From the NCBI GenBank assembly GCA_037501455.1, contig CM074858.1:17038501-17102500 (forward strand): 64,000 bases of DNA, in the 5' to 3' direction. Made by a program: the position numbers and the translations under genes. This stretch comes from Lantana camara. Taxonomy: Eukaryota > Streptophyta > Magnoliopsida > Lamiales > Verbenaceae. This document shows positions 1 through 11,153 of this stretch, in pieces. Numbering within the stretch: the first letter of the stretch is position 1; the number at the start of each line of letters is the position of its first letter. The notes under the pieces were generated by a model. That model had not been told where the DNA came from. It was given only the letters and a program-made list of their open reading frames with translations, and did no database searches.

Positions 1-573
1 ATATGGTTATGTCATACATATGATTATTTATTTTAATTTTATGGCTTCATCTGATAAGCATAAACGTGACTTGAATTTATATGCGTTTAAGTGATACGTG
101 TGAAACTTTGTTGCATTATTTGCTTCTCTTATGTAATTTAAACTCATGAATGCTTCTAATACATTATAATATGATGTGATAACCATTATACTAAATTTAT
201 TAATTTATTTGGTGTGAATTCGATGCTCTCTTACGCGATACATGACTTGATGTGCTCTAAATGCTCTCTAACGTGCATATATGTATGAATACCTTGTTTG
301 TTTGCCTTGCATTAATTTCCTTACTATTTTTATGAACTGTATGCATAGCTAACATGTTATATGACGTGCTATGAGTGTTGCATGAGAATTATGGATTCAT
401 CTAATGTGAAAGATGCAAGTTATGATTCAATATGATTAAATATAACATTATATGACCTAAGTGCTCTTTCATTGCACTCTTTATGCATCATTAGCATTCA
501 TATGCATTTTCCGAGAATCTAAGTGGTGCATTTTGAGTCTAAGGTTGTCTTTTGCTATTTTTCTTGTCCTTAG

Positions 574-644
574 GTTCGTTCCGGGGGTGACGAGGAGGTG
601 TTTTGGAAGTCTTTTGGTTTGTCGCATCCGGTTTGGTCGACAAG
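574..644 (+). other. exon-like block in LTR-G
   Basis: A 71-nt block bounded on the left by a pyrimidine-rich tract ending CTTAG (573) and on the right by CAAG|GTGAGG. The same acceptor/donor pair recurs at the same relative place in LTR-H, A, D, J and K. It looks like a small spliced exon inside the LTR. That it is spliced is inference. Confidence 0.4.
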
Positions 645-1080
645 GTGAGGTTTTCTTTCTTTTAGTTAATGTGACCTACAACCCTACATGAGTTTTAAGC
701 CCGAATGCGACTTATATATATATATATACGTGTTTGATACGTACTTTGCGGTAATTGTCCCTGTTTGTTATAAAATCTTTGAAAACGTTTACACATATAT
801 ATATGTAAGCTACAATTTATTTTGTTTCTTTTCGAAAAGGGTTGGTGTGTCTTTTGCACTAGCGAGCTTTGGGCTTTGAAAGATAAGTATGTGATTATTT
901 ATATGCATTTTGCACTTTGCCTTGGGCCCCGGAGAAGTGGTATGTGATCTCGGGTCGGTGGTGGGGTCGTCGAGCTCTCTCATCAACACAACTCCACCAA
1001 TGGAGACTTAGCCCAACCTCGGCAGGTCGAGGGGAAGGTGGGTCTTCTTGAGCTGGCATGGAATATCGTCGAAGGAGTGG

Positions 1081-1085
1081 GTAGG
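1081..1085. repeat. target-site duplication of copia-1 (left)
   Basis: GTAGG immediately before the element, repeated exactly at 11154-11158. A 5-bp duplication is normal for copia integrase. Confidence 0.9.
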
Positions 1086-1798
1086 TGATGGAAAACACGA
1101 ATCAGAAAGCAGCGGAATTTAAAAATTTTTCCAACAAAAGGATCTTGGACTCGCAATCGTGTATCCAAATTCGTAAAGATAGAAAACTTACTTTTCTTTT
1201 ATTCTTTCTTGAAGCGTTTCAAGCCACCCAAGAACGCTCTTCTCGCGGCTTGACAACCCGTCCCTCGAAAGTCTCTTTCTACTTCAGAATCCATTGTCGG
1301 GATAGCAATCCACACCAACCTAGATTCAATTCATGTTAGAGATGTTCTTAACAATATAACATAAAGAAAGAAACATGAAACGAGAAAAGCAGGATTGAAA
1401 CTCCCTTCGAAAACCAGTTTTGCGAAAGTAGAAAACTGCCAGTCACAAAACCCTCGTGAAAAAATTCATCCTTCAGGATATGGACGAACGGTTTTCGCCA
1501 TCTTCTTTGGTTCGATTTTTTCATTCGCTTCACGTCGGGTTCAGAATCCTTTCATCATCCCTTCTGATCGTTTTGCTTGATCCCCACTTTTGGTAAAGCT
1601 CGAATCTTCAAAACTTCTAACTTGAAGCTCTCTAGAGATAGTCCACCAACTTGGCTACAATCTAACTAGTAAGGATGCTAGTTCTCTAGTTAGTGTTTAG
1701 GCTTAACCTAGGGTTTCGTTTATCTTGGAGAAAGGATGGTGTTCAGCACATGAACCAAAAGAATTCGATTATTAGCTCTAAAGGGGAGCATGAGCTCC

Positions 1799-1810
1799 CC
1801 TATATATAGG
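1799..1810 (-). promoter_or_regulatory. TATA-like palindrome in copia-1 3' LTR
   Basis: CCTATATATAGG, a perfect 12-bp palindrome about 350 bp downstream (element orientation) of the G-box cluster. Its twin at 9592-9603 is in the 5' LTR. The TATA role is inferred. Confidence 0.5.
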
Positions 1811-2150
1811 AAAGGGAGAGGGGCGCCGATCCTATTCCTTGTTGGACAAGGATTTGGTTCCTCTCTCTCCTATTACTTGATCATCAAGTATTTTCTAACT
1901 TTGACTTTGAATTCTAATTCAAGTCAACTTTTAAGAGAGCTAAAAATATCCAAACTATTTTTGGATAATTTTATACTTTATTTATTTAAAATAAATAACT
2001 TATTTTTATCTAATTAATTAATTCATAATTAATTAACTAGATTATTTTCTCCAAAATTAGACTTTCTTTTTAATTCAAAATTAAACCAAAGTCTATTAAA
2101 TAATTAACTAATTAATTATTTAATATATATATAATATATATATATATACA

Positions 2151-2203
2151 CACGTGTGTGACACGTGTCACTCACGTGAGCCACACGTGTGACTTCACAC
2201 GTG
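2151..2203 (-). promoter_or_regulatory. cluster of five G-boxes in copia-1 3' LTR
   Basis: CACGTG occurs five times in 53 bp (2151, 2162, 2173, 2184, 2198). The G-box core is a known target of plant bZIP and bHLH factors. The promoter role is inferred from position upstream of the TATA-like site. Confidence 0.6.
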
Positions 2204-3356
2204 TGGAACCCTCTTGGCCCGATTAACTCGTTTAATCATTTTCAAGCCTCAACTCATGTAACCAAGTTGTTGTGTGTGACCCTCTAGGTTCTCAATTCAA
2301 TTAGCAGTGACCCTAATTAATTAATTCACTAATTAATTAATCAGTCCATAGATTAAACGACCATAGTCTAGCAACAGGTGTTTAACCCCTAGCTGAATTG
2401 GAATGTTCGGATTCGACAGAACCTTTAAGTCATTGATTTATGTGAGATACAATCCTCCTACTTACTATCTCTCAACCAAGATCTAGGGTAAGGGAATAAT
2501 TAGAACCCTAATAATCTGGTCTTAAAGCTAAGTGCATTTCATATCCATTTGATCTCAATCCAAGAAACCTTTTTCTTGATGTCTTGATCTACTGCCTTGG
2601 CCAAGGACTCCATATGGTATATGAATGACTTTCACAATAAGAGATCACCTTGCATATGCAAGTGTAGGTCCTTTCTTGATTCTCATTCACTTTCATGAGT
2701 CACTTGTGCAGACCCAGCATAAGCCTTGAATCAGTTGTCTAAGGCGACACCCTTTAAAGCTTATACCAAAGACTACAGAGTTAACTCATAAAGTAACATG
2801 GAACCTCAAGTCTAAGGATCAATTAATCACATCAATGACTCGTGAGATATTTCCTAATCTGGAAGTTTCCATTTCCTGAAATAGAAACTTCCTTTCCCAT
2901 TTAGGAATGTTCTCACACGGGGCACCTCAGTGAACTTACTTATTGAAGTAAGCACCCTTATGTATCACGCACGTATCAACTATACACTTTGCACCTCCAT
3001 GAAACAAGGTGGTCCTTCTTAAGGGCGTGATCCCACAAGCAAGCCTTAGAGGAGTCAGGTTGACACTCCCACTGTCAGTAGGACTCATCGGCTTGGAGTA
3101 TTTTACTAATCATGACTTATGTGATATAGGGCTCGTTTCATGAACCATTTCACCTAAATGGTAGAGTCCTAAAGTCATCAGGATTAGGGGAGTTCTCATA
3201 CATGCGCACTTAATGGAAACACACAAAACACGTATTGGCATATAAAGAAGTGTTTCCCTATAATCAATCGTATATTATTCAAAGATTGTCTGTGATACAA
3301 GAAAAGTCCTAAAGCAGATTACGTTGAATCGGCTTTCTAGGGCACTATTCCTAACA

Positions 3357-3371
3357 ATCTCCCACTTGCCC
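3357..3371 (-). other. copia-1 polypurine tract
   Basis: On the minus strand GGGCAAGTGGGAGAT directly abuts the 3' LTR. It is the likely plus-strand primer and matches the tract at 24990-25004 in copia-2 except for small changes. Confidence 0.8.
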
Positions 3372-6300
3372 GTAAAAGCCATTTAGGTATTCTAAGTCCC
3401 ATCTTCTCAAGATGCACTTTGAGAGCCTATTGACTTTGGGCGTTTCCAAAGTGGATCTGCTATATTCTCTGCTGATGTGACCCTCTTGTTTACACATCTC
3501 TTAGGAAACACCTTTTCCTTATAAAGTGATTCGTAATCACGTGTTCAGTCTCTTGGTGAGGTCTTGGTTCTCTAACTTGAGCAACCATCCATTTTATCAT
3601 ACAATAGGATAAAGGAGTTGTTTCATGCTAGGAACTTCATCTAACCAGTTAGATGGAGTTTCTTACCCAAACACTTAACTTAGCGTTATATAATACGACT
3701 AAGTTCTCAACTACGATAGTCGAGTTTTGCAATGTCCGTCCTTGGAACCCCTTTCCAACACATTGTATTACCATTCTGGTAGAAGTCGTATCCTTTCAAT
3801 GATTTCATAATCATCTATGTTTGATGAACGGTTACATCAAAATATCCTTTTAATGATGAGATCTTTTGGGCTCTGTAAACTAATACATATCCTCATTTCT
3901 TCTCAAGTACTCTGAGGACATCCTTTACAGAAATCTAATGACCTTCTCTGAGGTCATTTTAGATTCGGCCTACTACGCTTAGTGTTGCGCCATATCTAAT
4001 TTAGTACATAACTTTTCATACATTATGCACCCTTTCACTTAAAGGGATTTTAGACATTCTAACTTTCTTAAAGTTATCTTAGGACATATACTCTTCAAAA
4101 GAGATGTTCCATTGTCCATACTAAACTCCTTTTAGTATTATGGTTATGTACTCGTTTTGTGATAATCCTTTTATTCTCTTAGATCTATCTTCTATAGATC
4201 TGAATGTCGAGAATATAGGATAATCACTAAGATCTTTCATGTCAAATTGTTTCTTTAAACAAGAATTGGTAACTTTCACGTCATCCTTGACATTCCTAAT
4301 GAGAAGGATGTCATTTTCTAAAGAACCAAAATTGACTCTTAGATCACTAACTTTCTTATGTACATTCGACTTCCATCTGTGTCAAACGATTTGACTATCC
4401 TATGGAATCGAATTGTCTAACTCCTAGAAGCCTTTATCAATCCACATATTGACTTTGGGGATTTGCATACCTTATGCATACTCCCACTAAATATGAGATT
4501 TATAGAAATACCTTATTTCAGTCTCTTTCAATCTCATATTGAACAAGATAGTTCTCATATTCATTTATCATATCTCATAGTCAGAATATGAGGATGTGAT
4601 AAACACAATCCAAATGGACTTTTGCATTTCAACCGTCAAGAAGGTTGTAATGCTTTCCATTTACTCGAAGCTCCACGAGCTTGATCCTATCAGGTGGATC
4701 ATCCAAGGTCAAAACTCGGTTTAAGTATATGGAATCCATATTGGATTTCAAGGCTTGCTTACACTACTCAGATTCCAAATCTGACAGTGTCTCCTCTTCA
4801 AGTAATTCCTTGGCTATCTAGGAACGCGTTCTAAACGCATCTTAAGAGAAAGGTTTCACACGTGTACATACTCTAAAATTTGGCTAAGTTTTATCAGATG
4901 GGCTCGTTTCTTCTATATGTGGCATGGATATTTTTCCTCAAATTTCTTTGAGGTCTGCTTGCTTACCTTTCTTCTTCTATAGGAACGATTCCTTAAGAAA
5001 GGTACATTCCTTTGAGACAAACAACCTTTGTGCAAGGGAATCGCAAAACTGATATCCAATATCATTGTATAAACTTAAACTCATTTCAAGCTTATCTCCC
5101 ACTATCCTCTTCAAGTAAGAGGATTCCATTGAATTCTTAGATAAGAATAATTAGGGAATTTAGTATGCCACTTTGCATAGTGCAACTGAAGGACTGATTT
5201 TGGAAGGTACTAAATTCAAAATCTCTAACTGCATATTCCAGGAGTTTATTCCTAGAATGATTATAACTCAGTAAAGCTTGCTATGGAATGGACCATATCC
5301 TATAAGGTTTCATTCCCTCATTCGGAAACACTAAGGTGTTCTCGAATTAGTTTACTGAGAGATAATCCTATTATCTCTAAGATGAGTAAGTGAATTAGTT
5401 GCTAAGATATTGGCTATCTCGATCATATCGATTTACCTATAACTTATGACTACTTCGGTTCCTAACCTCCTTTCGAAATTCTAAGAATTTCATATAAGTT
5501 TCGAATTTGTACTTCAACAAGTACATTCATTCATAATGATTAAACTGACGATTGTATCTAGTGCTTACATTAAGCATCTTATACTCATCAGCATGGATCG
5601 AAATCCACTAGAATTTTGGCACGTTCCACGTTTCACGCAAACTATGTTTCGGGAACGTTTCCCTTCGAGACAGGATTCATAGGAAATTAAGTCTCTAGGT
5701 TCATTTTCGTAAAATGATCCTAAGATGTCTAACTTGCTAATCCTTTTATCTCTCAACGTTCCAAAGTAATTCGAAGCTTTGTCATCTCACTTACTTTTGT
5801 TATCTCGTTGCATGCTCAGAACATTAGTGCCTTGAGTCTTTGCACAACGGATTATGCAGAATTGACTTAAGACTAGTGAATTCTATTCCTAGTAGAATTA
5901 TTAAACGAGGTAACATTTCAGAGCACTCATACTCTATGCAGTTCCCTTTCAAAGTCCTTATTTGCTACCATAGAAGGAAACGTCCTATTTGATCTCTAGT
6001 GTCTTTTGGGCGCACCCCTTACATGCCCCTCCATTGGGCTCTTAAGGGTTTCTTCTTCTTTAGGCCTTCAAGCCTTTAACTTAGGGAGTTTAGAAGAAGA
6101 ATTAACCATCTCAACCTTTTATTCCTTTTTAAAGATGCTCTCAACCATTATCAACTAAATGATTAACTATGCTACATTAGCATCATTCTAGTTGAGCATA
6201 AAGGGTTCGAATGATAGTGGAAGCAATGTAAGCAATCAGTGCATAGAGAACTCTTTTCTCGGTTGATGATCGAGACCATAAGATCTTTCAAATAAGATCT

Positions 6301-6604
6301 TTAGACCTTGTTCGTGTGCACTTGTTTCCTCATTTGGAATATCGAATAATTCCATAATGTTATACCTTGTAACATTTTTATGAGGTAGTTCAATTGCTCT
6401 TAAGTGGTTTGGAGAAATCCATTCACCTCAGGTTGCTTCTCTTTTGGCCCGGGTCGAATTTTCAAATAAATGAAAATCTCCCCTTATAGAGAACACCTTT
6501 CTCTAGTCGGATTCTAAAATGAATTTTAGGATCTGAAGCCATTTAGAGTTAGTCAGGACTTAGTCAACTTATTTGACTTAAGGATGGATACAAATGGGTT
6601 TGCA
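3372..6604 (-). pseudogene. decayed gag-pol of copia-1
   Basis: This stretch is collinear with the copia-2 gag-pol (RNase H end at the left, gag start near 6604). Example: 3880-4030 parallels 25530-25660, the segment encoding the part of RNase H that follows reverse transcriptase, and 4420-4470 parallels the reverse-transcriptase segment near 26095-26140. The reading frame is destroyed by many stops and indels, so no domain can be translated for more than a few residues. The gag start that reads as a clean ORF at 35247 in copia-2 is here interrupted by several stops. The match is nucleotide-level similarity seen by eye. The region is full-length but dead, not an internal deletion. Confidence 0.7.
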
Positions 6605-6807
6605 TTTCATATTGTAGAGAATCATAGAACTACAACCTAAATGCTAAGCAGAGAACTAGGTGAGCATGCTGAATAATAACGATATACAGAAGATAAGGTC
6701 TTTAATCTAATGTAGCTCCCACTGTTTTTCAAAGATCTATAATTCCCAAAGATCTAAGAGGAACACGTTTCCCAATGGGTACTAAGATCCTAAGCATTTT
6801 ACCTCGA

Positions 6808-7128
6808 ACCCACGACTCGCGGACATTCTAAGTAAAATCCTAGGTAGGTACAACTTACCAATTCTAACACCTTTAGAACTCTTAGTAATTGTTTTTGCAT
6901 CACCCATCTTTCAATATGGACCCACGACTCGTGCGACATCCATATTTACTTAGGCGTTAAGCTAGACCCATCAATCATAAGATCATGATCAAAACTTAGT
7001 TCGAACGACCCACGACTCGCGGACATCGCCCTTGCCAAAATTAACCACGAAATATTGATCATTTAAAATGATCAATTAGGTAACTAAGAACTAATAAACT
7101 CCACTAGCTATCCCACGACTTGCGGACA
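6808..7128 (-). repeat. four spaced copies of CCCACGACTCGCGGACA-type word
   Basis: Copies begin at about 6808, 6920, 7008 and 7111, spaced 88-112 bp, with one or two changes each. Four equivalent copies lie at 35455-35775 in copia-2. Conservation in the non-coding leader of both elements suggests a cis role, which is inference. Confidence 0.75.
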
Positions 7129-8411
7129 ATAACTAGCTTTACTTACTAAAATTAAAACCTATTGATGGAATGCTAGGAATTTAATTCAAAATTTGCATGT
7201 CGAATTAAATACCTATTATTCGAAATGAGCTTAATATTTAATGGGAATTTTCGAATCAACCGAAGAGTTGTTCGGTTCGACCTCACCAACATATATGTTA
7301 TCCAATTTAATTAGTCTTGATTAATGCAAGTACAACTTAAATGCATTTCAAACAAGCACATAAACAGATAACATGTCCTAGCATGATACTAACATGTAAT
7401 GATCATGGGTTCTACCTATCTTATGCGTGATATGTGGGAGCCACTCCACAATCACAAGTTCTAACATACATGCCACATAAACAGTTTAAATCACATAAGG
7501 GAAAGCGGTAACAAAATACGAGCCCTATATCTATTACATTTAACAATTGAGATTCCCCTCCCTAACATTTTGAGGGGTCTTCACTTATGGCCTCCTTGTT
7601 ACTTGAATGTGGTCCATCTTACTCCATGGGTGCATTGTCTCCAAAATGAAAATAAAACCTCACCACCTATCTCTACTCTCAAATTACAATAAAAAGAAAA
7701 AGACATAAAGTAATAAGGCTCAATCTTCATATTGGCCTTAGACAATTACACGGGGCATACCCCGGCCTAAAAAACAGTAATATGGAAAGCCACATAATAA
7801 ATCACATAACAGTACGCACATAAGTGAGGCTCCAACCTCAATTGAAAAACGCAACTATAGGGCTCCAACCCCAATTTAAACCATCCATGTGCATAAATTA
7901 AAACCATACATAGATCTAAACCCATGATCACCTAACATGCTTTTGCAAGAATTTAAATTTAACCAATAAATTAAAATTCTCGCTTTAAGCTCTAATAGCT
8001 TAAAACACGACTTAGATGCAATTCTTGTTCAAGAGCCTTTTCAATAAAACCCGAAAAACATTAAACTAATAAAATCCTAATTAATTTCAGAAAATTAATA
8101 ATTTTATTCTTTCAATATTTTCAGACAATGGAGATTGTAATTTTTCCAAAATTTAAATCGCTTAAATTTTCAAAATCCCAATTCAAACAATTATTTCAAA
8201 AATAATTCAAATTTAATAAATAAAATTTTTCAGAAAAATTAAATCGGGATTTCAAGGACCGAAAACACGAAAACACGAAAATGCCAAAACCGTGCCCGGA
8301 ACCGCCCGGAACGAGCACAGGCTCGCCGCGCAGCATCGCGCGCTAGGCGCACACCCTGCGCGCAACGCGCGCAGCTTGATGCTGCTCGGGTGCGGGCAAT
8401 GCCGGGCGGGT

Positions 8412-8546
8412 GCTCCCGCACGGTTGCGGGAGCGTGCCGGCGGCTGTCCCGCGCGGTTGCGGGACAGGCGGGCGGGCGCGCCTAGGCGGGGGCCTAGGCG
8501 CTGGCGGGCGTCAGTGGCGGGCAGTCCCGCGCGGTTGCGGGACTGC
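8412..8546 (-). other. array of three GC hairpins in copia-1 leader
   Basis: Inverted repeats at 8412-8433, 8444-8467 and 8521-8546 have perfect stems of roughly 8-10 bp (for example GCAGTCCCGC with GCGGGACTGC) around a short ACGGTT or GCGGTT loop. A fourth small hairpin, TGCTA/TAGCA, lies near 8570-8588. The flanking sequence is 60-70% AT. Confidence 0.7.
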
Positions 8547-8861
8547 TGGCGGGCGGTCGTGGGCCTGGCGTGCTACGCCTTAGCACGTCAGGCTCGCGTT
8601 TTCGTAACGTAATTTCGTGTTTCGTACTTTTAGTTCAAAAACCAAAACAATCCAAAATTCAAAAACGATTTAAATTAATTTCTATCAAAACGGTTTTCAA
8701 GAAACACAATTTAAGAAAACAGTTTCAGAAATTCAAGAAAAATTACAGTTTCGTAATTCAGGCTTTCTAAAAGAACTCAAGAATACCTAATTCGCATCTA
8801 AGCCTAAGAATTTCTACCAAATTCAGAATAATTGAGACGAATCAGAAACATGATTAACGAG

Positions 8862-8876
8862 GTGGCTCTGATACCA
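8862..8876 (-). other. copia-1 primer-binding site (initiator Met tRNA)
   Basis: Minus strand reads TGGTATCAGAGCCAC two bases inside the 5' LTR. This is the usual complement of the 3' end of plant initiator Met tRNA and fixes the element's orientation. Confidence 0.93.
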
Positions 8877-9591
8877 CTTGATGGAAAACACGAATCAGAA
8901 AGCAGCGGAATTTAAAAATTTTTCCAACAAAAGGATCTTGGACTCGCAATCGTGTATCCAAATTCGTAAAGATAGAAAACTTACTTTTCTTTTATTCTTT
9001 CTTGAAGCGTTTCAAGCCACCCAAGAACGCTCTTCTCGCGGCTTGACAACCCGTCCCCCGAAAGTCTCTTTCTACTTCAGAATCCATTGTCGGGATAACA
9101 ATCCACACCAACCTAGATTCAATTCATGTTAGAGATGTTCTTAACAATATAACATAAAGAAAGAAACATGAAACGAGAAAAGCAGGATTGAAACTCCCTT
9201 CGAAAACCAGTTTTGCGAAAGTAGAAAACTGCCAGTCACAAAACCCTCGTGAAAAAATTCATCCTTCAGGATATGGACGAACGGTTTTCGCCATCTTCTT
9301 TGGTTCGATTTTTTCATTCGCTTCACATCGGGTTCAGAATCCTTTCATCATCCCTTCTGATCGTTTTGCTTGATCCCCACTTTTGGTAAAGCTCGAATCT
9401 TCAAAACTTCTAACTTGAAGCTCTCTAGAGATATTCCACCAACTTGGCTACAATCTAACTAGTAAGGATGCTAGTTCTCTAGTTAGTGTTTAGGCTTAAC
9501 CTAGGGTTTCGTTTATCTTGGAGAAAGGATGGTGTTCAGCACATGAACCAAAAGAATTCGATTATTAGCTCTAAAGGGGAGCATGAGCTCC

Positions 9592-9603
9592 CCTATATAT
9601 AGG
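9592..9603 (-). promoter_or_regulatory. TATA-like palindrome, copia-1 5' LTR
   Basis: CCTATATATAGG, about 350 bp downstream of the G-boxes in element orientation. It is the best candidate core promoter. The start of transcription is not determinable from sequence. Confidence 0.5.
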
Positions 9604-9947
9604 AAAGGGAGAGGGGCGCCGATCCTATTCCTTGTTGGACAAGGATTTGGTTCCTCTCTCTCCTATTACTTGATCATCAAGTATTTTCTAACTTTGACTT
9701 TGAATTCTAATTCAAGTCAACTTTTAAGAGAGCTAAAAATATCCAAACTATTTTTGGATAATTTTATACTTTATTTATTTAAAATAAATAACTTATTTTT
9801 ATCTAATTAATTCATTCATAATTAATTAACTAGATTATTTTCTCCAAAATTAGACTTTCTTTTTAATTCAAAATTAAACCAAAGTCTATTAAATAATTAA
9901 CTAATTAATTATTTAATATATATATATAATATATATATATATATACA

Positions 9948-10000
9948 CACGTGTGTGACACGTGTCACTCACGTGAGCCACACGTGTGACTTCACACGTG
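9948..10000 (-). promoter_or_regulatory. five-G-box cluster, copia-1 5' LTR
   Basis: Five CACGTG cores in 53 bp, identical in arrangement to 2151-2203. Homologous but reduced clusters exist in copia-2 (23799-23828, three cores; 38193-38198, one core) and copia-3 (63379-63395, two cores). Confidence 0.6.
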
Positions 10001-11153
10001 TGGAACCCTCTTGGCCCGATTAACTCGTTTAATCATTTTCAAGCCTCAACTCATGTAACCAAGTTGTTGTGTGTGACCCTCTAGGTTCTCAATTCAATTA
10101 GCAGTGACCCTAATTAATTAATTCACTAATTAATTAATCAGTCCACAGATTAAACGACCATAGTCTAGCAACAGGTGTTTAACCCCTAGCTGAATTGGAA
10201 TGTTCGGATTCGACAGAACCTTTAAGTCATTGATTTATGTGAGATACAATCCTCCTACTTACTATCTCTCAACCAAGATCTAGGGTAAGGGAATAATTAG
10301 AACCCTAATAATCTGGTCTTAAAGCTAAGTGCATTTCATATCCATTTGATCTCAATCCAAGAAACCTTTTTCTTGATGTCTTGATCTACTGCCTTGGCCA
10401 AGGACTCCATATGGTATATGAATGACTTTCACAATAAGAGATCACCTTGCATATGCAAGTGTAGGTCCTTTCTTGATTCTCATTCACTTTCATGAGTCAC
10501 TTGTGCAGCCCCAGCATAAGCCTTGAATCAGTTGTCTAAGGCGACACCCTTTAAAGCTTATACCAAAGACTACAGAGTTAACTCATAAAGTAACATGGAA
10601 CCTCAAGTCTAAGGATCAATTAATCACATCAATGACTCGTGAGATATTTCCTAATCTGGAAGTTTCCATTTCCTGAAATAGAAACTTCCTTTCCCATTTA
10701 GGAATGTTCTCACACGGGGCACCTCAGTGAACTTACTTATTGAAGTAAGCACCCTTATGTATCACGCACGTATCAACTATACACTTTGCACCTCCATGAA
10801 ACAAGGTGGTCCTTCTTAAGGGCGTGATCCCACAAGCAAGCCTTAGAGGAGTCAGGTTGACACTCCCACTGTCAGTAGGACTCATCGGCTTGGAGTATTT
10901 TACTAATCATGACTTATGTGATATAGGGCTCGTTTCATGAACCATTTCACCTAAATGGTAGAGTCCTAAAGTCATCAGGATTAGGGGAGTTCTCATACAT
11001 GCGCACGTAATGGAAACACACAAAACACGTATTGGCATATAAAGAAGTGTTTGCCTATAATCAATCGTATATTATTCAAAGATTGTCTGTGATACAAGAA
11101 AAGTCCTAAAGCAGATTACGTCGAATCGGCTTTCTAGGGCACTATTCCTAACA

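Larger units (their letters stand above)
1..1085 (+). mobile_element. LTR-G, first segment (long gypsy-type LTR, split)
   Basis: Middle part of a long plus-strand LTR of the TGTAAC...GGTGCTACA type; its beginning lies left of the window. It is recognised by blocks shared with other LTRs here: the phrase near 498-545 matches 29687-29725, and a GC-rich block at 925-1085 matches those in LTR-D, E, H and I. Copia-1 inserted at 1085/1086, and the LTR resumes at 11154. No gene is visible. The short ORFs at 461-879 are not conserved as proteins in the other copies. Confidence 0.75.
1086..3356 (-). repeat. copia-1 3' LTR (left)
   Basis: A 2271-bp terminal repeat. In element orientation it starts TGTTAGGAATAG (at 3356) and ends CCATCA (at 1086). 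It is >99% identical by eye to 8879-11153. It carries the G-box cluster at 2151-2203 and a TATA-like palindrome at 1799-1810. Confidence 0.93.
6605..8861 (-). other. copia-1 long 5' leader
   Basis: About 2.25 kb between the primer-binding site and the old gag start, collinear with 35248-37470 in copia-2. It holds four spaced copies of a ~17-nt word (6808-7128) and a GC-rich hairpin island (8280-8600) in otherwise AT-rich sequence. ORFs across the GC island (8239-8612) are composition artefacts. Confidence 0.7.
1086..11153 (-). mobile_element. copia-1: complete, young but coding-dead Ty1/copia-type element
   Basis: A 10.07-kb LTR retrotransposon bounded by two LTRs of about 2.27 kb with perfect TSD GTAGG. 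It is read on the minus strand: the primer-binding site lies at 8862-8876 and the polypurine tract at 3357-3371. The LTRs differ by only about ten substitutions plus one AT-microsatellite indel (counted by eye), so insertion is recent. The internal 5.5 kb aligns along its length with copia-2 but has no ORF longer than about 60 codons. It therefore probably moved using proteins supplied by a relative. It interrupts LTR-G. Confidence 0.93.
8879..11153 (-). repeat. copia-1 5' LTR (right)
   Basis: A 2275-bp terminal repeat. In element orientation it starts TGTTAGG at 11153 and ends CCATCA at 8879. It carries the active-side copies of the G-box cluster and TATA-like palindrome. Confidence 0.93.

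Noticed and set aside
1085..1339. 84-codon ORF repeated nearly identically at 8878-9132 (and ORF pairs at 1348/9141, 1395/9188, 1790/9583)
   Set aside because: Both copies lie at the same place in the two copia-1 LTRs. Identity reflects recent LTR duplication, not a conserved gene, and copia-2 LTRs do not keep the frames.
8239..8612. Arg/Ala-rich ORFs on both strands (8239-8421, 8292-8612; also 36964-37188)
   Set aside because: They run through the GC-rich hairpin island of the copia leader. Overlapping open frames on both strands are a composition effect.
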